From DAOUAT01 sp964551735 (GTDB lineage Bacteria > Chloroflexota > Anaerolineae > CG2-30-64-16), in contig CAZKEF010000009.1 of the NCBI GenBank assembly GCA_964551735.1, forward strand, positions 1 to 64,000: a stretch of 64,000 bases of DNA, given 5' to 3'. The first letter of the stretch is position 1; the number at the start of each line of letters is the position of its first letter. Both the position numbers and the translations under genes were made by a program. Positions 1 through 7,726 of this stretch are shown one piece after another. Below the pieces are notes generated by a model that searched no databases, was not told the origin of the DNA, and worked only from the letters and a program-made list of their open reading frames with translations.

Positions 1-182
1 AGCCGCTCGGCCGAGATGGGGGCCGGCGCGAAGCCCGGCGCGGCCAGCATCCAGCCGAAGTACATGCCCGGGGCCAAGCCGGCCTGCGCCACCGCGGCAC
101 GCGCCATCACCGGGCCATAAACGTCACCCAGCGCGTCGTACGCGGCGCGGGCCAGGGGCCACAGATCGTTGTGAGAATCCAT
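1..182 (-). CDS. Hypothetical protein, 5' part only
   Basis: Only the first ~60 codons lie in the window; the gene runs off the left edge. The reading frame begins ATG (complement of 180-182), preceded by an AAGGAGG ribosome site at about 190-197, which overlaps the last codons of the transporter gene next to it, so the two are probably co-transcribed. The visible peptide starts MDSHNDLWPLARAAYDALGD and is alanine/proline-rich without a signal peptide. No family can be recognised from this fragment. Confidence 0.6.
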   Translation of the reverse strand, partial: MDSHNDLWPLARAAYDALGDVYGPVMARAAVAQAGLAPGMYFGWMLAAPGFAPAPISAER

Positions 183-187
183 GATCG

Positions 188-1507
188 TCATCCTCCTTGT
201 TCCTTCTCGGCCGCCACGGGTGCCACCAACACCTTATCCACCCGTCGGCCGTCCATGTCCACCACCTCGAAACGCAGGCCACCCCATTCAAAGGTGTCGG
301 CCGTGTCTGGGATGCGGCCCAGGTGCATCATCACGAAGCCGCCCAACGTCTCAAAAGTCCCCGCTTCCTCGCCGGGCAGATCATCCAAATCGAACACCGA
401 CCGGAAATCGTCGGCCGACAACATGCCGTCTAAAAGCCACGAGCCATCCGGCCGCTGCACGGCCCTCGGCGCCTCCTCAGCACCGGCCTCGGTGATGTCA
501 CCCACTGCCGCGATCAGCACATCGCGGACCGTAACCAGGCCCTGAATGCCGCCGTATTCGTCCACGATGAGCGCCAATTGCTGGTTGGCATCGTGATAGA
601 GCTCCAACAGACGCACCGCAGACAGGGCTTCGGGTACAAACAGCGGCGGCCGCATGACTGCGCGCAAGTCCAGTTGAGCGCCGGTGCGCTGACAGACCAC
701 TAGGTGGTGCGCCTCCACAACCCCCAAGACGTTGTCCAACCCCCCCTGGCAGACGGGGTAACGGGAGTGACTGTGCTCAGCGACCGCGCAGGCAAGTTCC
801 TCGAGTGTGCTCTCCACCTCCAGCCAGGCGATGTCAGTGCGCGGCGTCATCAGCGATCCGACGCGGCGATCGGCCAGGCGGAAGATGCTCTGCACCACAT
901 CGCTCTCCGCCTCCGTCAACACACCGGCCTCGGCGCCCTGGGCGATCATCACCCGAATCTCCTCTTCCGTGACCGGCGGTTCGTTTGAGGGCCGCACCCC
1001 AAAGACCCGCAGCAGCAGATCGGTGGACGCGGTCAACAGCCGCACCACGGGCGCGACGATCCGAGCCAGGATGCGCATGGGGCCCGCGACGGCCATGGCG
1101 ATGCGCTCGGGGTTGTTCAGCGCCAGGCGCTTAGGGGCCAGTTCGCCGATCACCAGCGAGAGGTACGTGATGCTGATCACTACGACCGCGAAAGCGATCT
1201 CCTCGGCATACGGCGCCAGGGTAGACACCCGGGCGATCGGGGCTGCCAGGTAGCCGCTCAGCGTCGCGCCGCCGAACGCGCCGGCCAAAATACCGATTAG
1301 CGTGATGCCGACCTGCACGGTAGAGAGGAAATCGTCGGGATTCTGTGCCAGCGCCAGGGCCACACTGGCTCGCTCATCCCCGTCATCGGCCAACTGTTGA
1401 AGCCGTGCCTTGCGCGCCGAGACCACAGCCAGTTCGGCCATGGCGAACAGGCCGTTCAGCAGCATCAGCAGCAGGATCAGGCCCGCTTCAAAGATGAAGG
1501 TACCCAT
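188..1507 (-). CDS. CNNM/HlyC-CorC family membrane transporter
   Basis: A 439-aa protein of the 'hemolysin' CNNM/CorC family, thought to export or regulate Mg2+/Co2+. The N-terminal ~190 residues form the DUF21 membrane domain (hydrophobic start MGTFIFEAGLILLLMLLNGL, further segments near residues 60-125). Residues ~205-330 form a CBS pair (contains LMTPRTDIAWLEVE and IVDEYGGIQGLVTVRD, both family hallmarks), and the last ~80 residues form the HlyC/CorC C-terminal domain (DGSWLLDGMLS...). Length is normal for the family. It lies just upstream of the gene cut by the left edge. The exact transported ion cannot be told from sequence. Confidence 0.88.
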   Translation of the reverse strand: MGTFIFEAGLILLLMLLNGLFAMAELAVVSARKARLQQLADDGDERASVALALAQNPDDFLSTVQVGITLIGILAGAFGGATLSGYLAAPIARVSTLAPYAEEIAFAVVVISITYLSLVIGELAPKRLALNNPERIAMAVAGPMRILARIVAPVVRLLTASTDLLLRVFGVRPSNEPPVTEEEIRVMIAQGAEAGVLTEAESDVVQSIFRLADRRVGSLMTPRTDIAWLEVESTLEELACAVAEHSHSRYPVCQGGLDNVLGVVEAHHLVVCQRTGAQLDLRAVMRPPLFVPEALSAVRLLELYHDANQQLALIVDEYGGIQGLVTVRDVLIAAVGDITEAGAEEAPRAVQRPDGSWLLDGMLSADDFRSVFDLDDLPGEEAGTFETLGGFVMMHLGRIPDTADTFEWGGLRFEVVDMDGRRVDKVLVAPVAAEKEQGG

Positions 1508-1665
1508 GCAGACTTCACTTGATCACTTTGTACCTGAGCCAAACGCGCCATCATCGAGGCGCTCGACCTCGGCCAGGCGCAAGGCAACGGCATCTCCGTG
1601 CCGGAGAGGATCTCGGGGGTTGTAAATCGTGATGTGCGGCAACATAACGCACCCAGAAAATCAAC

Positions 1666-1699
1666 AGGCGGGACTGTCAATCTCACGACAGCCCCGCCT
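1666..1699 (-). terminator. Stem-loop terminator after ferritin
   Basis: Arms 1666-1678 and 1687-1699 are complementary over 13 positions with one G-U pair when read on the minus strand (AGGCGGGGCTGTC / GACAGTCCCGCCT), with an 8-nt loop. It is 44 nt past the ferritin stop and followed on the minus strand by a moderately T-rich stretch. Probable terminator of the ferritin transcript; nothing else is seen in 1508-1743. Confidence 0.6.
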
Positions 1700-1743
1700 A
1701 TCTAACGCTGTGCGATGCCCATGATCGGGGCTGCTATCGGCCC

Positions 1744-2238
1744 TTAATGCGCGCCGCGCGCCGCCAACATGCGGTCCACTTGGAACAGGCCCTGCGGTTG
1801 GCCGCCGACCATGCGCAGGATGTCCACGATCTGGGCCGCGTTCTTCTCTTCTTCCACCTGCTCGGTGATGAACCACTGGAGCATCACCTGGCTGGCGTAG
1901 TCGTTTTCCTTCAGCGCCAGCTCATACAGCCGGTTGATCAGCGCGGTCACCTTGCCCTCGTGCTCCTGCACCTGCTCGAACACATCCAGCAGCGAGGTGA
2001 ACACGGCCGGCGGCTGCGGGATGGCCTGCAAGGTCACGGTGGCGCCCCGATCCAACAGGTACTCGTAGAACTTCATGGCGTGCTCCTGCTCCTCCTCCGC
2101 CTGCATGCCCAGCCATTTGGCTGCGCCATCCAGGTTCGCCGAGGCAGCCCAGGCCGACATCGAGAGGTAGAAGTAGGCCGAGTAGAGCTCGTGTTTGATC
2201 TGATCGTTGATCGCGGCTTCGAGATTCTTGCTCAACAT
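1744..2238 (-). CDS. ftnA: Ferritin (bacterial non-haem, FtnA type)
   Basis: A 164-aa cytoplasmic iron-storage protein. It begins MLSKNLEAAINDQIKHELYS, and carries the expected four-helix ferroxidase residues: Glu in HELYSAY (about residue 17), EEQEH (about 50-54), and the later FITEQVEEE segment. The methionine start is preceded by AGGAGA. Length is typical of FtnA, and the haem-binding features of bacterioferritin are not evident. The gene stands alone with a stem-loop terminator downstream. It oxidises Fe2+ and stores ferric mineral in a 24-mer shell. No Fur box was identified in the 182-bp upstream gap. Confidence 0.95.
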   Translation of the reverse strand: MLSKNLEAAINDQIKHELYSAYFYLSMSAWAASANLDGAAKWLGMQAEEEQEHAMKFYEYLLDRGATVTLQAIPQPPAVFTSLLDVFEQVQEHEGKVTALINRLYELALKENDYASQVMLQWFITEQVEEEKNAAQIVDILRMVGGQPQGLFQVDRMLAARGAH

Positions 2239-2420
2239 TGGATATCTCCTTTAGAAAGATTTAGGTAAACGAAATGGTTAGAGGCGCAACGCGCAGCGTT
2301 CGCGCCAAGCATAACGATTGTAGCTAAGAAGCAGTTGGCGTTCTGTAAGGATGACTCACAAACGAGGGCGCCTGCACATATTCTAACGTAGATCGCCGTG
2401 GTGTCAAAAGTTTGTTTGTC

Positions 2421-3017
2421 TCAATCCCCTTCATCCAGCGCTGCCACGGCCGGACCGATCGCTGACGTCAGCATCAAAGCCATAATGACTGCGGACGACA
2501 GACACCACAGGCATACGGCCCGAATGATGTACAGCTCCAGGTAGGTCAGATAGATGCTGAAAAGCACGCCGAACAGCGCCATGCCGAAGACCACCAAGGG
2601 CGCCAGGCGCATTAAGGGGCCGCGGCCGCGCAATATCCAGGCCACCAGGATGGCCAGGTAGCCGAGGGCACCCAGAATCCCCACCGGCAGCACCCCGAAG
2701 AGCTTCGCGAAGGGGCTGGACTGCACCGCGTTGCAGTCACCCACCGGGCCGCACACCGCAGCCACCTCTAGCGTCTCGATGTAGCTCATGTAGAGTGCGA
2801 TCCCCAACCCGATCAGCGACAGGACGGGGATGAGCACACGAACAGCAGCGTCGGGCAAGTAAGGAGGTGTCCGCCCAAGCGCAGCCAGGACGGCCGCGGC
2901 CAAGGCATAGAGCAGCGCCAACACCAGCAGCCCCATCACGAGCCAGCCCAGGCCAGCCCCCTCGAAAGCTGGGGCCTGCGGCACCACAGCCAAAACCACC
3001 TGCAACATCTGATTCAC
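2421..3017 (-). CDS. VKOR-family disulfide-forming membrane protein
   Basis: A ~198-aa integral membrane protein of the vitamin K epoxide reductase family, which re-oxidises a DsbA-like thiol oxidase using quinone. Five or so hydrophobic helices are evident. The loop cysteine pair is in CGPVGDCNAV and the redox CxxC is in RAVCLWCLSSA, both as expected for bacterial VKOR. I chose GTG at 3017 because AGGAGG (3025-3030) lies 7 nt upstream; the longer reading frame to 3191 has no such site. There is no fused thioredoxin domain, so a separate partner would be needed. It is followed 91 bp downstream on the coding strand of a GT2 gene. Confidence 0.85.
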   Translation of the reverse strand: MNQMLQVVLAVVPQAPAFEGAGLGWLVMGLLVLALLYALAAAVLAALGRTPPYLPDAAVRVLIPVLSLIGLGIALYMSYIETLEVAAVCGPVGDCNAVQSSPFAKLFGVLPVGILGALGYLAILVAWILRGRGPLMRLAPLVVFGMALFGVLFSIYLTYLELYIIRAVCLWCLSSAVIMALMLTSAIGPAVAALDEGD

Positions 3018-3108
3018 CCTATCGCCTCCTGATCTGAATGCCTTTGGAAATCTGTCCGTAGACCTGCCGGATAGCCGTCCTGAGACTGTCGAAGGATGGC
3101 GGCAAATC

Positions 3109-4617
3109 TCATGCCGACGGCGCGGCCGCGACCCTGGCGATGCGCCCCTGCCATAGGCCGCCGCCGGACACCAGCGCGTACCCGACCACATACAGCAGCA
3201 GGAACGGGATCAGCCCGTATTGACCGCGCGCCGCAGCCAGCGCGATCGCGGCCACAGCGTAGGCCAGCAGAAACAACTCGCCGATGACGCTCCTGTCGGG
3301 CAGCAGACGATAAACGCTGCCGGCCCAATGTCCCTGCTTGCCCTCGATCCGGAACTTGGGGGTGCGGCGAAAGACGCCACCCCAGCGGGTCAGCCCTTCC
3401 CAGACCGCGCGCGTCGTGCTCCAGGTGATCCCGGCAGCAAAGACGACCAACATAGGGAAGTAACGCAGGCGCCGACGCCAATCGCGGTATAACGCTATCT
3501 GCGCCACGCTGAAGAGCAGGGGCGGACCAAGGCTGGCTAACCCGAGGCCCGCCAGGAACGCGGGCGTTTGCGCGGACTGCCACAGCAGCGGCAGAGTGAT
3601 CAGCAGCAACGCCACCATCAAAGGTTGGGTGAAATAGCCGCTGATATGCACCAACGCCATAACCTTCTGGCGCAGGGACAAGGGGCTGCGGACGATGGGG
3701 CCGCTCAGCTTGCGCAGGCACTGCACCGAACCCTGGGCCCAGCGCGCCTGCTGGCGCTTGAACGCCTCGATCTGCGCGGGCAGCTCGGCCGGCGCGTCCA
3801 CGTCGGGCAGATAGAGGGTGCGCCAGCCGGCCAACTGGGCGCGGTAGCTCAGGTCCATATCCTCGGTCATGGTGTCGGCCTGCCAACCGCCCGCGGCCTC
3901 GATGCAGCCGCGGCGCCACACCCCGCCCGAACCGTTGAAGTTGATCAACAGGCCGGAGCGGCTGCGCGCAGTCTGCTCGACCACGAAGTGGCCGTCCAAC
4001 GCCAACGCCTGGACATGGGTGAGGACCGAGTAGTCATCGTTCAGGTGCGACCAACGGGTCTGCGCCATGCCAGCGTCGGGCCGGGCCAGCAGCGCGGGGA
4101 TGGTGCGCCGCAGCCAGTCGGGCCGCGGCCGGAAGTCGGCATCGAACACGGCCAGGAACTCGGCGTCGGTCTGCGCCGTGCCCCAGGCCAGTGCGCCGGC
4201 CTTGAAGCCGGCACGGTCGGTCCGGCGGATCAGGCGCACGTTGATGCCGGCCGCCTGGTGATGGGCCACCCGGGCTGCGGCCAGCGCGGTGGTCTCGTCG
4301 GTGGAGTCGTCCAGCACCTGGATCTCCAGCCGGTCACGCGGGTAATCCAGGCCGACGGCCGCGTCAATGAGCCGTTCGACCACATGTTGTTCATTGTAGA
4401 TCGGCAGCTGCACCGCGACGCGTGGCCAGCTTGCCTCGTCCACCTGGGCCTCCGGCGTCGCATCCCGACGGTGGCGTAGATAGAGCACTGTCAGGAGCAA
4501 CGACTGGAACCCGTAAACGCTCAGCCACAGCAAGGTGAGCGTGTAAAGCGCACTGATCAAGCACTGCCTCCAGTTGTCGGCAATTCCAAATTTGAAGAGT
4601 CTCGGCGGCTTAAACAA
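3109..4617 (-). CDS. Membrane glycosyltransferase family 2 (cellulose-synthase-like)
   Basis: A ~502-aa processive-type GT2. Two hydrophobic segments at the N-terminus precede a GT-A domain with the motifs YNE, DDSTDET, the DxD-like VFDADFRP, the EDMDLSYRAQLAGW acceptor motif and QQARWAQGS (QxxRW). Several C-terminal membrane helices follow. These are the catalytic signatures of beta-glycan synthases such as CesA/BcsA and mannan/glucomannan synthases. There is no PilZ domain. The apparent start is TTG at 4617 with only a weak ribosome site, so the true N-terminus is uncertain by some residues. The polysaccharide made is not predictable. Confidence 0.88.
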   Translation of the reverse strand: MFKPPRLFKFGIADNWRQCLISALYTLTLLWLSVYGFQSLLLTVLYLRHRRDATPEAQVDEASWPRVAVQLPIYNEQHVVERLIDAAVGLDYPRDRLEIQVLDDSTDETTALAAARVAHHQAAGINVRLIRRTDRAGFKAGALAWGTAQTDAEFLAVFDADFRPRPDWLRRTIPALLARPDAGMAQTRWSHLNDDYSVLTHVQALALDGHFVVEQTARSRSGLLINFNGSGGVWRRGCIEAAGGWQADTMTEDMDLSYRAQLAGWRTLYLPDVDAPAELPAQIEAFKRQQARWAQGSVQCLRKLSGPIVRSPLSLRQKVMALVHISGYFTQPLMVALLLITLPLLWQSAQTPAFLAGLGLASLGPPLLFSVAQIALYRDWRRRLRYFPMLVVFAAGITWSTTRAVWEGLTRWGGVFRRTPKFRIEGKQGHWAGSVYRLLPDRSVIGELFLLAYAVAAIALAAARGQYGLIPFLLLYVVGYALVSGGGLWQGRIARVAAAPSA

Positions 4618-5130
4618 GATTCTTCGCTGTTTTGGCTGGGCAACAGACTTTAGTCGGTTATGCCGCTCAGAATGACAGGGTCAGCCGGTTCATCTTTGGA
4701 ATTGCTGTCCCGTTGCCGGGCCGTTCTCCAACAAAGAAATAGGCGACCTGCCGCCGATGGCCCGGCTTCGAGTCGCCAAGTTGGACATACGGAGCTATTA
4801 TATGCGTTACGGCAACATGTGCCAAAAACGAGCAGGTTCGGGTATAATGCCAACGGAACGATCTCGAGTTTGCAGCTCCCAAGGGGTCTATGACCCCGAC
4901 CGTGGTCACAGATCTGATATCACTTACTTTTCGCTTGGAGGGGGTCTGTGACCCCCGGCGTCAGGCTAGAAGCAGCCTCAAAACGCCTGCGACGCCGGTC
5001 ACAGACCGGCTAAGAGCGAGGGGGCGATCCCTTGCGGTCGCCAGCATAAGCAGGCGCACACTTGCATCTGCGCTGCGGCGCAGCCGCAAGTGCAGATGAG
5101 GCCGTGCCCCTACTTCTTGAGGAGGACATC
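4618..5130. other. 513-bp divergent intergenic region with palindromes
   Basis: The gap separates the minus-strand GT2 gene from the plus-strand Gfo/Idh gene. A perfect TATAAT sits at 4843-4848 on the plus strand but has only a poor -35 partner 17 nt upstream. Three short palindromes with core GGTCTRTGACC lie at 4883-4897, 4940-4956 and 4994-5010. From about 5030 there is a C/G-rich imperfect hairpin ending in GTGCCCCTAC, related to the GTAGGGGC palindrome family elsewhere in the window. No convincing gene is seen. Confidence 0.5.
4883..5010. repeat. Cluster of three GGTCTRTGACC palindromes
   Basis: Three perfect or near-perfect inverted repeats: GGGGTCTATGACCCC (4883-4897), GGGGGTCTGTGACCCCC (4940-4956) and GCCGGTCACAGACCGGC (4994-5010). 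All share the core GGTC-TRT/ACA-GACC with different flanking G/C pairs, as expected of short dispersed palindromic units rather than of a protein-binding site with a fixed sequence. Confidence 0.7.
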
Positions 5131-6114
5131 ATGACCCAACCCACCTTGCGCTGGGGCCTGCTGGGCACCGGCCGCATCAACCGGGCGCTGATCGCGCCGC
5201 TGCGCCTCTCGCCCCGCAACCGCTTGACCGCGGTCGCCAGCCGTGACGCGGAGAAGGCGCGCACGTACGCGGCCGAGTGGGAGATCCCCCGCTGGTTCGG
5301 CAGCTACGAAGCGCTGCTGGCCGACCCCGACGTTGACGTGGTCTACAACTCGCTCCCCAACAGCCTGCACGCCGAGTGGACGATCAAGGCGGCGGAGGCG
5401 GGCAAGCACGTGCTGTGCGAAAAGCCGCTGGCGATCACTGTCGAGGAGGTAGACGCGGTTGCGGCTACGGCGCGCCAGGCCGGGGTCGTGGTGGCCGAGG
5501 CGTTCATGTACCGCCACCACCCGCAAACCCTCAAGGTGCAGGAGCTGATCGCAGGCGGCGCCATCGGCCGGCTGCGGCTGGTGCGCGGCGGCTTCACCTT
5601 TCCCTTAGCGCGGCCCGGCGACGTGCGGCTGGACCCGGCGCTGGGCGGCGGCAGCATCTGGGACGTGGGGTGCTACCCCATCAGCTTCGCGCGCGCGGTC
5701 ATCGGCACGGCCCCGGTCGAAGCGTTCGGCTGGCAGGCGACGGGGCCCACCGGTGTGGACCTGACCTTCGCGGGCCAATTGCGCTTCTCCGGCGACGTCT
5801 ACGCGCAGGTGGACAGCGGCTTCCGTTCCGCGCTGCGCATGGTGATGGAGTTCTCGGGCGATGAAGGCCGGATCAACCTGACTAACGCGTTCAAGCCGGA
5901 CGCGGACAGCCGGACCTATCTGCGCCGCGGGGACGCGCTGGAGGCATTCACCTTCCCGGCGCAGGAGCTCTACCTGGGCGAGGTGGAGGACATGGCCGAC
6001 GCGATCCTGCTGGGCAAGCCGCCGCGCATCAGCCTGGCCGACAGCCGGGAGAACGTGGCGACCATCCTGGCGCTGCTGCGGTCGGCGCGGGAGGGGCGGG
6101 CGGTCGCCCTGTGA
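5131..6114 (+). CDS. Gfo/Idh/MocA family NAD(P)-dependent oxidoreductase
   Basis: A 327-aa sugar/cyclitol dehydrogenase-like protein. The N-terminal Rossmann fold shows WGLLGTGRINRALIAPL and the family motif EKPLA (in HVLCEKPLAITVEE) that carries the conserved catalytic lysine. The C-terminal alpha/beta domain includes GGGSIWDVGCYPISFAR. The ATG at 5131 follows GAGGAGG. The closest family members by eye are the trans-1,2-dihydrobenzene-1,2-diol/glucose-fructose oxidoreductase-like group, but substrate is unknown. It is a single-gene transcript closed by the strong stem-loop at 6122-6158. Confidence 0.9.
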   Translation: MTQPTLRWGLLGTGRINRALIAPLRLSPRNRLTAVASRDAEKARTYAAEWEIPRWFGSYEALLADPDVDVVYNSLPNSLHAEWTIKAAEAGKHVLCEKPLAITVEEVDAVAATARQAGVVVAEAFMYRHHPQTLKVQELIAGGAIGRLRLVRGGFTFPLARPGDVRLDPALGGGSIWDVGCYPISFARAVIGTAPVEAFGWQATGPTGVDLTFAGQLRFSGDVYAQVDSGFRSALRMVMEFSGDEGRINLTNAFKPDADSRTYLRRGDALEAFTFPAQELYLGEVEDMADAILLGKPPRISLADSRENVATILALLRSAREGRAVAL

Positions 6115-6121
6115 TAACGCG

Positions 6122-6158
6122 ACGGCTCGGCCGGATGCCCATCATCCGGCCGAGCCGT
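6122..6158. terminator. Bidirectional 16-bp stem-loop terminator
   Basis: Perfect 16-bp inverted repeat ACGGCTCGGCCGGATG (6122-6137) and its complement (6143-6158) around a 5-nt loop. It lies between the convergent Gfo/Idh gene (stop at 6114) and the 3' end of the tRNA gene (6165). A short T run follows on the plus strand. Confidence 0.8.
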
Positions 6159-6164
6159 TTCATA

Positions 6165-6456
6165 TACCCCCAGCAGGACTCGAACCTGCAACCTTGTGCT
6201 TAGCCTACCACATCAGGTTTCCCTGACCGCACCCAGACAGATGCGTTGTAGTCTGGACTATATCTTGGGCATCTCAGCCCCGGCGCGTATAGTCTCTACG
6301 GTATCTGGCGGAACTTTCGCCATTTCCTCGGTATTGCCATGCGCCGTGAAACGTTTAGGCGTCCACCGATACAGCGCCGTCCACTCCAACGGTTTCTTTT
6401 CCCGTTGGAGGCTCCGTTGTTGAAGGCACCTGCTCTATCCTTTGAGCTATGGGGGC
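6165..6456 (-). tRNA. tRNA-Arg(UCU) interrupted by a group I intron
   Basis: Read on the minus strand, the 5' exon (6456-6423) is an acceptor strand GCCCCCA, D arm GCTC-AAAGGATA-GAGC, and anticodon stem GGTGC followed by CTT. The 3' exon (6203-6165) gives CTAA, stem GCACA, variable AGGTT, T arm GCAGG-TTCGAGT-CCTGC and acceptor TGGGGGT with discriminator A. Joined, the 7-nt loop is CTTCTAA, anticodon UCU. Six acceptor pairs are Watson-Crick, pair 1-72 is G-U, and 27-43 is a G-A mismatch. CCA is not encoded. The 219-nt insert between positions 34 and 35 is described separately. A consensus promoter lies directly upstream. Confidence 0.85.
6204..6422 (-). ncRNA. Group I self-splicing intron in tRNA-Arg
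   Basis: The 219-nt insert in the tRNA anticodon loop has the conserved group I core on the minus strand: GAGACTATACG (R element) and AAGATATAGTCC (S element). GACTATA (6294-6288) pairs perfectly with TATAGTC (6262-6256) to form P7. The 5' exon ends in U and the intron in G, as splicing chemistry requires. Extra hairpins such as CCTCCAACGG/CCGTTGGAG near the 5' end fit P2-type stems. There is no homing-endonuclease ORF. Boundaries were chosen to restore a 7-nt anticodon loop and may be off by 1-2 nt. Confidence 0.82.
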
Positions 6457-6468
6457 ATACTGATCCCG

Positions 6469-6497
6469 ATTCTAATCCGAACTCAGATGACTGTCAA
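6469..6497 (-). promoter_or_regulatory. Sigma70-type promoter of the tRNA-Arg gene
   Basis: On the minus strand a perfect TTGACA (6497-6492) is followed after exactly 17 nt by TAGAAT (6474-6469), with the tRNA 5' end 13 nt further. It overlaps the last codon of the upstream gene on the same strand. Confidence 0.8.
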
Positions 6498-6916
6498 CTC
6501 AAATCCGCAGGCGATCCGACCGCTTGCACCGCGGCCATGAAGCTCGCCACATCGGGATAGACGCGCCGCGAAAAGGCGCGCACCACCCAGTTCTCGGCCA
6601 GGGGCGAGATGGTGACCACTGGGACGCCGTGCTGATGGGCGCTGTACATCTCCAGCGCGGTGCCCATGCTGGCGACCGGCAGGTAGGCCAGCACCAAGTC
6701 GCTGCCGCCGGCCAGGGCCAGCAGCTCAAGCAGCGTCTGCTTGGCCTGCGGATCGCCGTAGTCCACGCTGTTCGGGTGCAGCCGCAGCGGATCGATCACC
6801 TCCACGTCCGGCCAGCGCGCGGCGAGCGCATCCGCCAACACGTTGCGGTAGGTCTGATCTACGATGCCTTTGCCGTGATTCGACGCCTGCATGACGCCGC
6901 CGATGAATATCCGCAT
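6494..6916 (-). CDS. Nucleoside 2-deoxyribosyltransferase-like protein
   Basis: A 140-aa soluble protein. It opens with a beta strand and glycine turn (MRIFIGGVMQASN) and contains GSDLVLAYLPVASMGTALEMYSAHQHG, resembling the nucleotide-binding and catalytic-Glu region (MGTAxEM) of nucleoside 2-deoxyribosyltransferase/YtoQ-like folds. These either transfer deoxyribose between bases or hydrolyse nucleotides. The start at 6916 is chosen because GGGAGGAG lies just upstream and overlaps a first, less likely ATG. It lies 15 bp after the HD-domain gene on the same strand, so the two are likely co-transcribed. Substrate unknown; family assignment is by eye. Confidence 0.6.
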   Translation of the reverse strand: MRIFIGGVMQASNHGKGIVDQTYRNVLADALAARWPDVEVIDPLRLHPNSVDYGDPQAKQTLLELLALAGGSDLVLAYLPVASMGTALEMYSAHQHGVPVVTISPLAENWVVRAFSRRVYPDVASFMAAVQAVGSPADLS

Positions 6917-6931
6917 AACTCCTCCCATACT

Positions 6932-7537
6932 TCAACGAAACGTATTCTCCACCACCCCCGGCAGCAGGCTGTAGATCGAACAGCCCATGCGCACCTCGAA
7001 GTCTCGCTTTATGTCAAACGTTATGCGCCACTTCGCCAGGATATGGTCGTTCATCCCGCCGTAGCGCAGCGCGACGTCTACCATCCGCTTCTCCATTAGC
7101 ACGAAGCCCTCCGGCATGGCCAGCGAGTCGCAGAGCTGGATCAGCCGGTCGTAGTCGTCGTACTCGACCGCGGCCAGGTAGGCTTCGATGTCCCGCAGCT
7201 CGTCCGCCGTGCAGTCCCACGCGCCGAAGATCGCATCGATCGCCTTGACCGCGAAGGAATGGGTCATGTTGATCCGCGCGGCGTCCTCGTAGCCCAGGCC
7301 GGCCAGGGTGCGGTAGCCGTCCAGCACGTGGCGCATGCCGGTGACGCCCGCGCGGCGACCCATATCGTGCAGCAGGCCCAGGATGTAGGCCGCTTCGGGG
7401 TCGAGCCCCTGCAGTCGCGCCGCGATGGCCCCCGCCGCCTCGGCCACCCGGCGGGAGTGGCTGACCCACGGGCCAGGGTTGGCCGCGCCGGCTTCCTGCA
7501 GCAGCTTCTCAGCAGTGGTGCGATCGGGGACGCGCAT
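6932..7537 (-). CDS. HD-domain phosphohydrolase-like protein
   Basis: A 201-aa protein with an HD fold. A histidine occurs at WVSHSRRVAEAA and the HD pair in ILGLLHDMGRRAG, with a later MTHSFAVKA and YDDYDRLIQLCDSLA, the usual order H...HD...D. HD proteins of this size hydrolyse nucleotides or phosphodiesters with a divalent metal. ATG at 7537 is preceded by AAGGAG. It is the first gene of a two-gene unit with the deoxyribosyltransferase-like protein, which hints at nucleotide salvage or clean-up, but the substrate cannot be read from sequence. Confidence 0.75.
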   Translation of the reverse strand: MRVPDRTTAEKLLQEAGAANPGPWVSHSRRVAEAAGAIAARLQGLDPEAAYILGLLHDMGRRAGVTGMRHVLDGYRTLAGLGYEDAARINMTHSFAVKAIDAIFGAWDCTADELRDIEAYLAAVEYDDYDRLIQLCDSLAMPEGFVLMEKRMVDVALRYGGMNDHILAKWRITFDIKRDFEVRMGCSIYSLLPGVVENTFR

Positions 7538-7648
7538 AGATTCTCCTTACTTGTGTTGGGGCCGACTGCCTGCGGCCGTGATGGGAGAGGATTATAACAT
7601 CCCGGTTTCCCTGCGAACAAACCCATCCCCCAGTTGAAATTGGTGAAG

Positions 7649-7677
7649 TTGGAGACTTCCGCGGCCGGTGGTATACT
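7649..7677 (+). promoter_or_regulatory. Probable promoter of the ROK kinase gene
   Basis: TTGGAG (7649-7654), 17-nt spacer, TATACT (7672-7677); the start codon is 50 nt downstream. Match to consensus is 4/6 and 5/6. Confidence 0.5.
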
Positions 7678-7726
7678 CACGGGCGTTATCGTCATCATCC
7701 GTTGTCCACTCACAGGAATGAACGCC

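Noticed and set aside
4618..5130. Riboswitch or small RNA in the 513-bp gap
   Set aside because: Only short palindromes of a dispersed family are seen; no conserved aptamer could be recognised by eye.
6196..6423. Small plus-strand ORF of 75 aa across the tRNA/intron region
   Set aside because: The sequence is explained on the minus strand by tRNA-Arg exons and a group I intron core.
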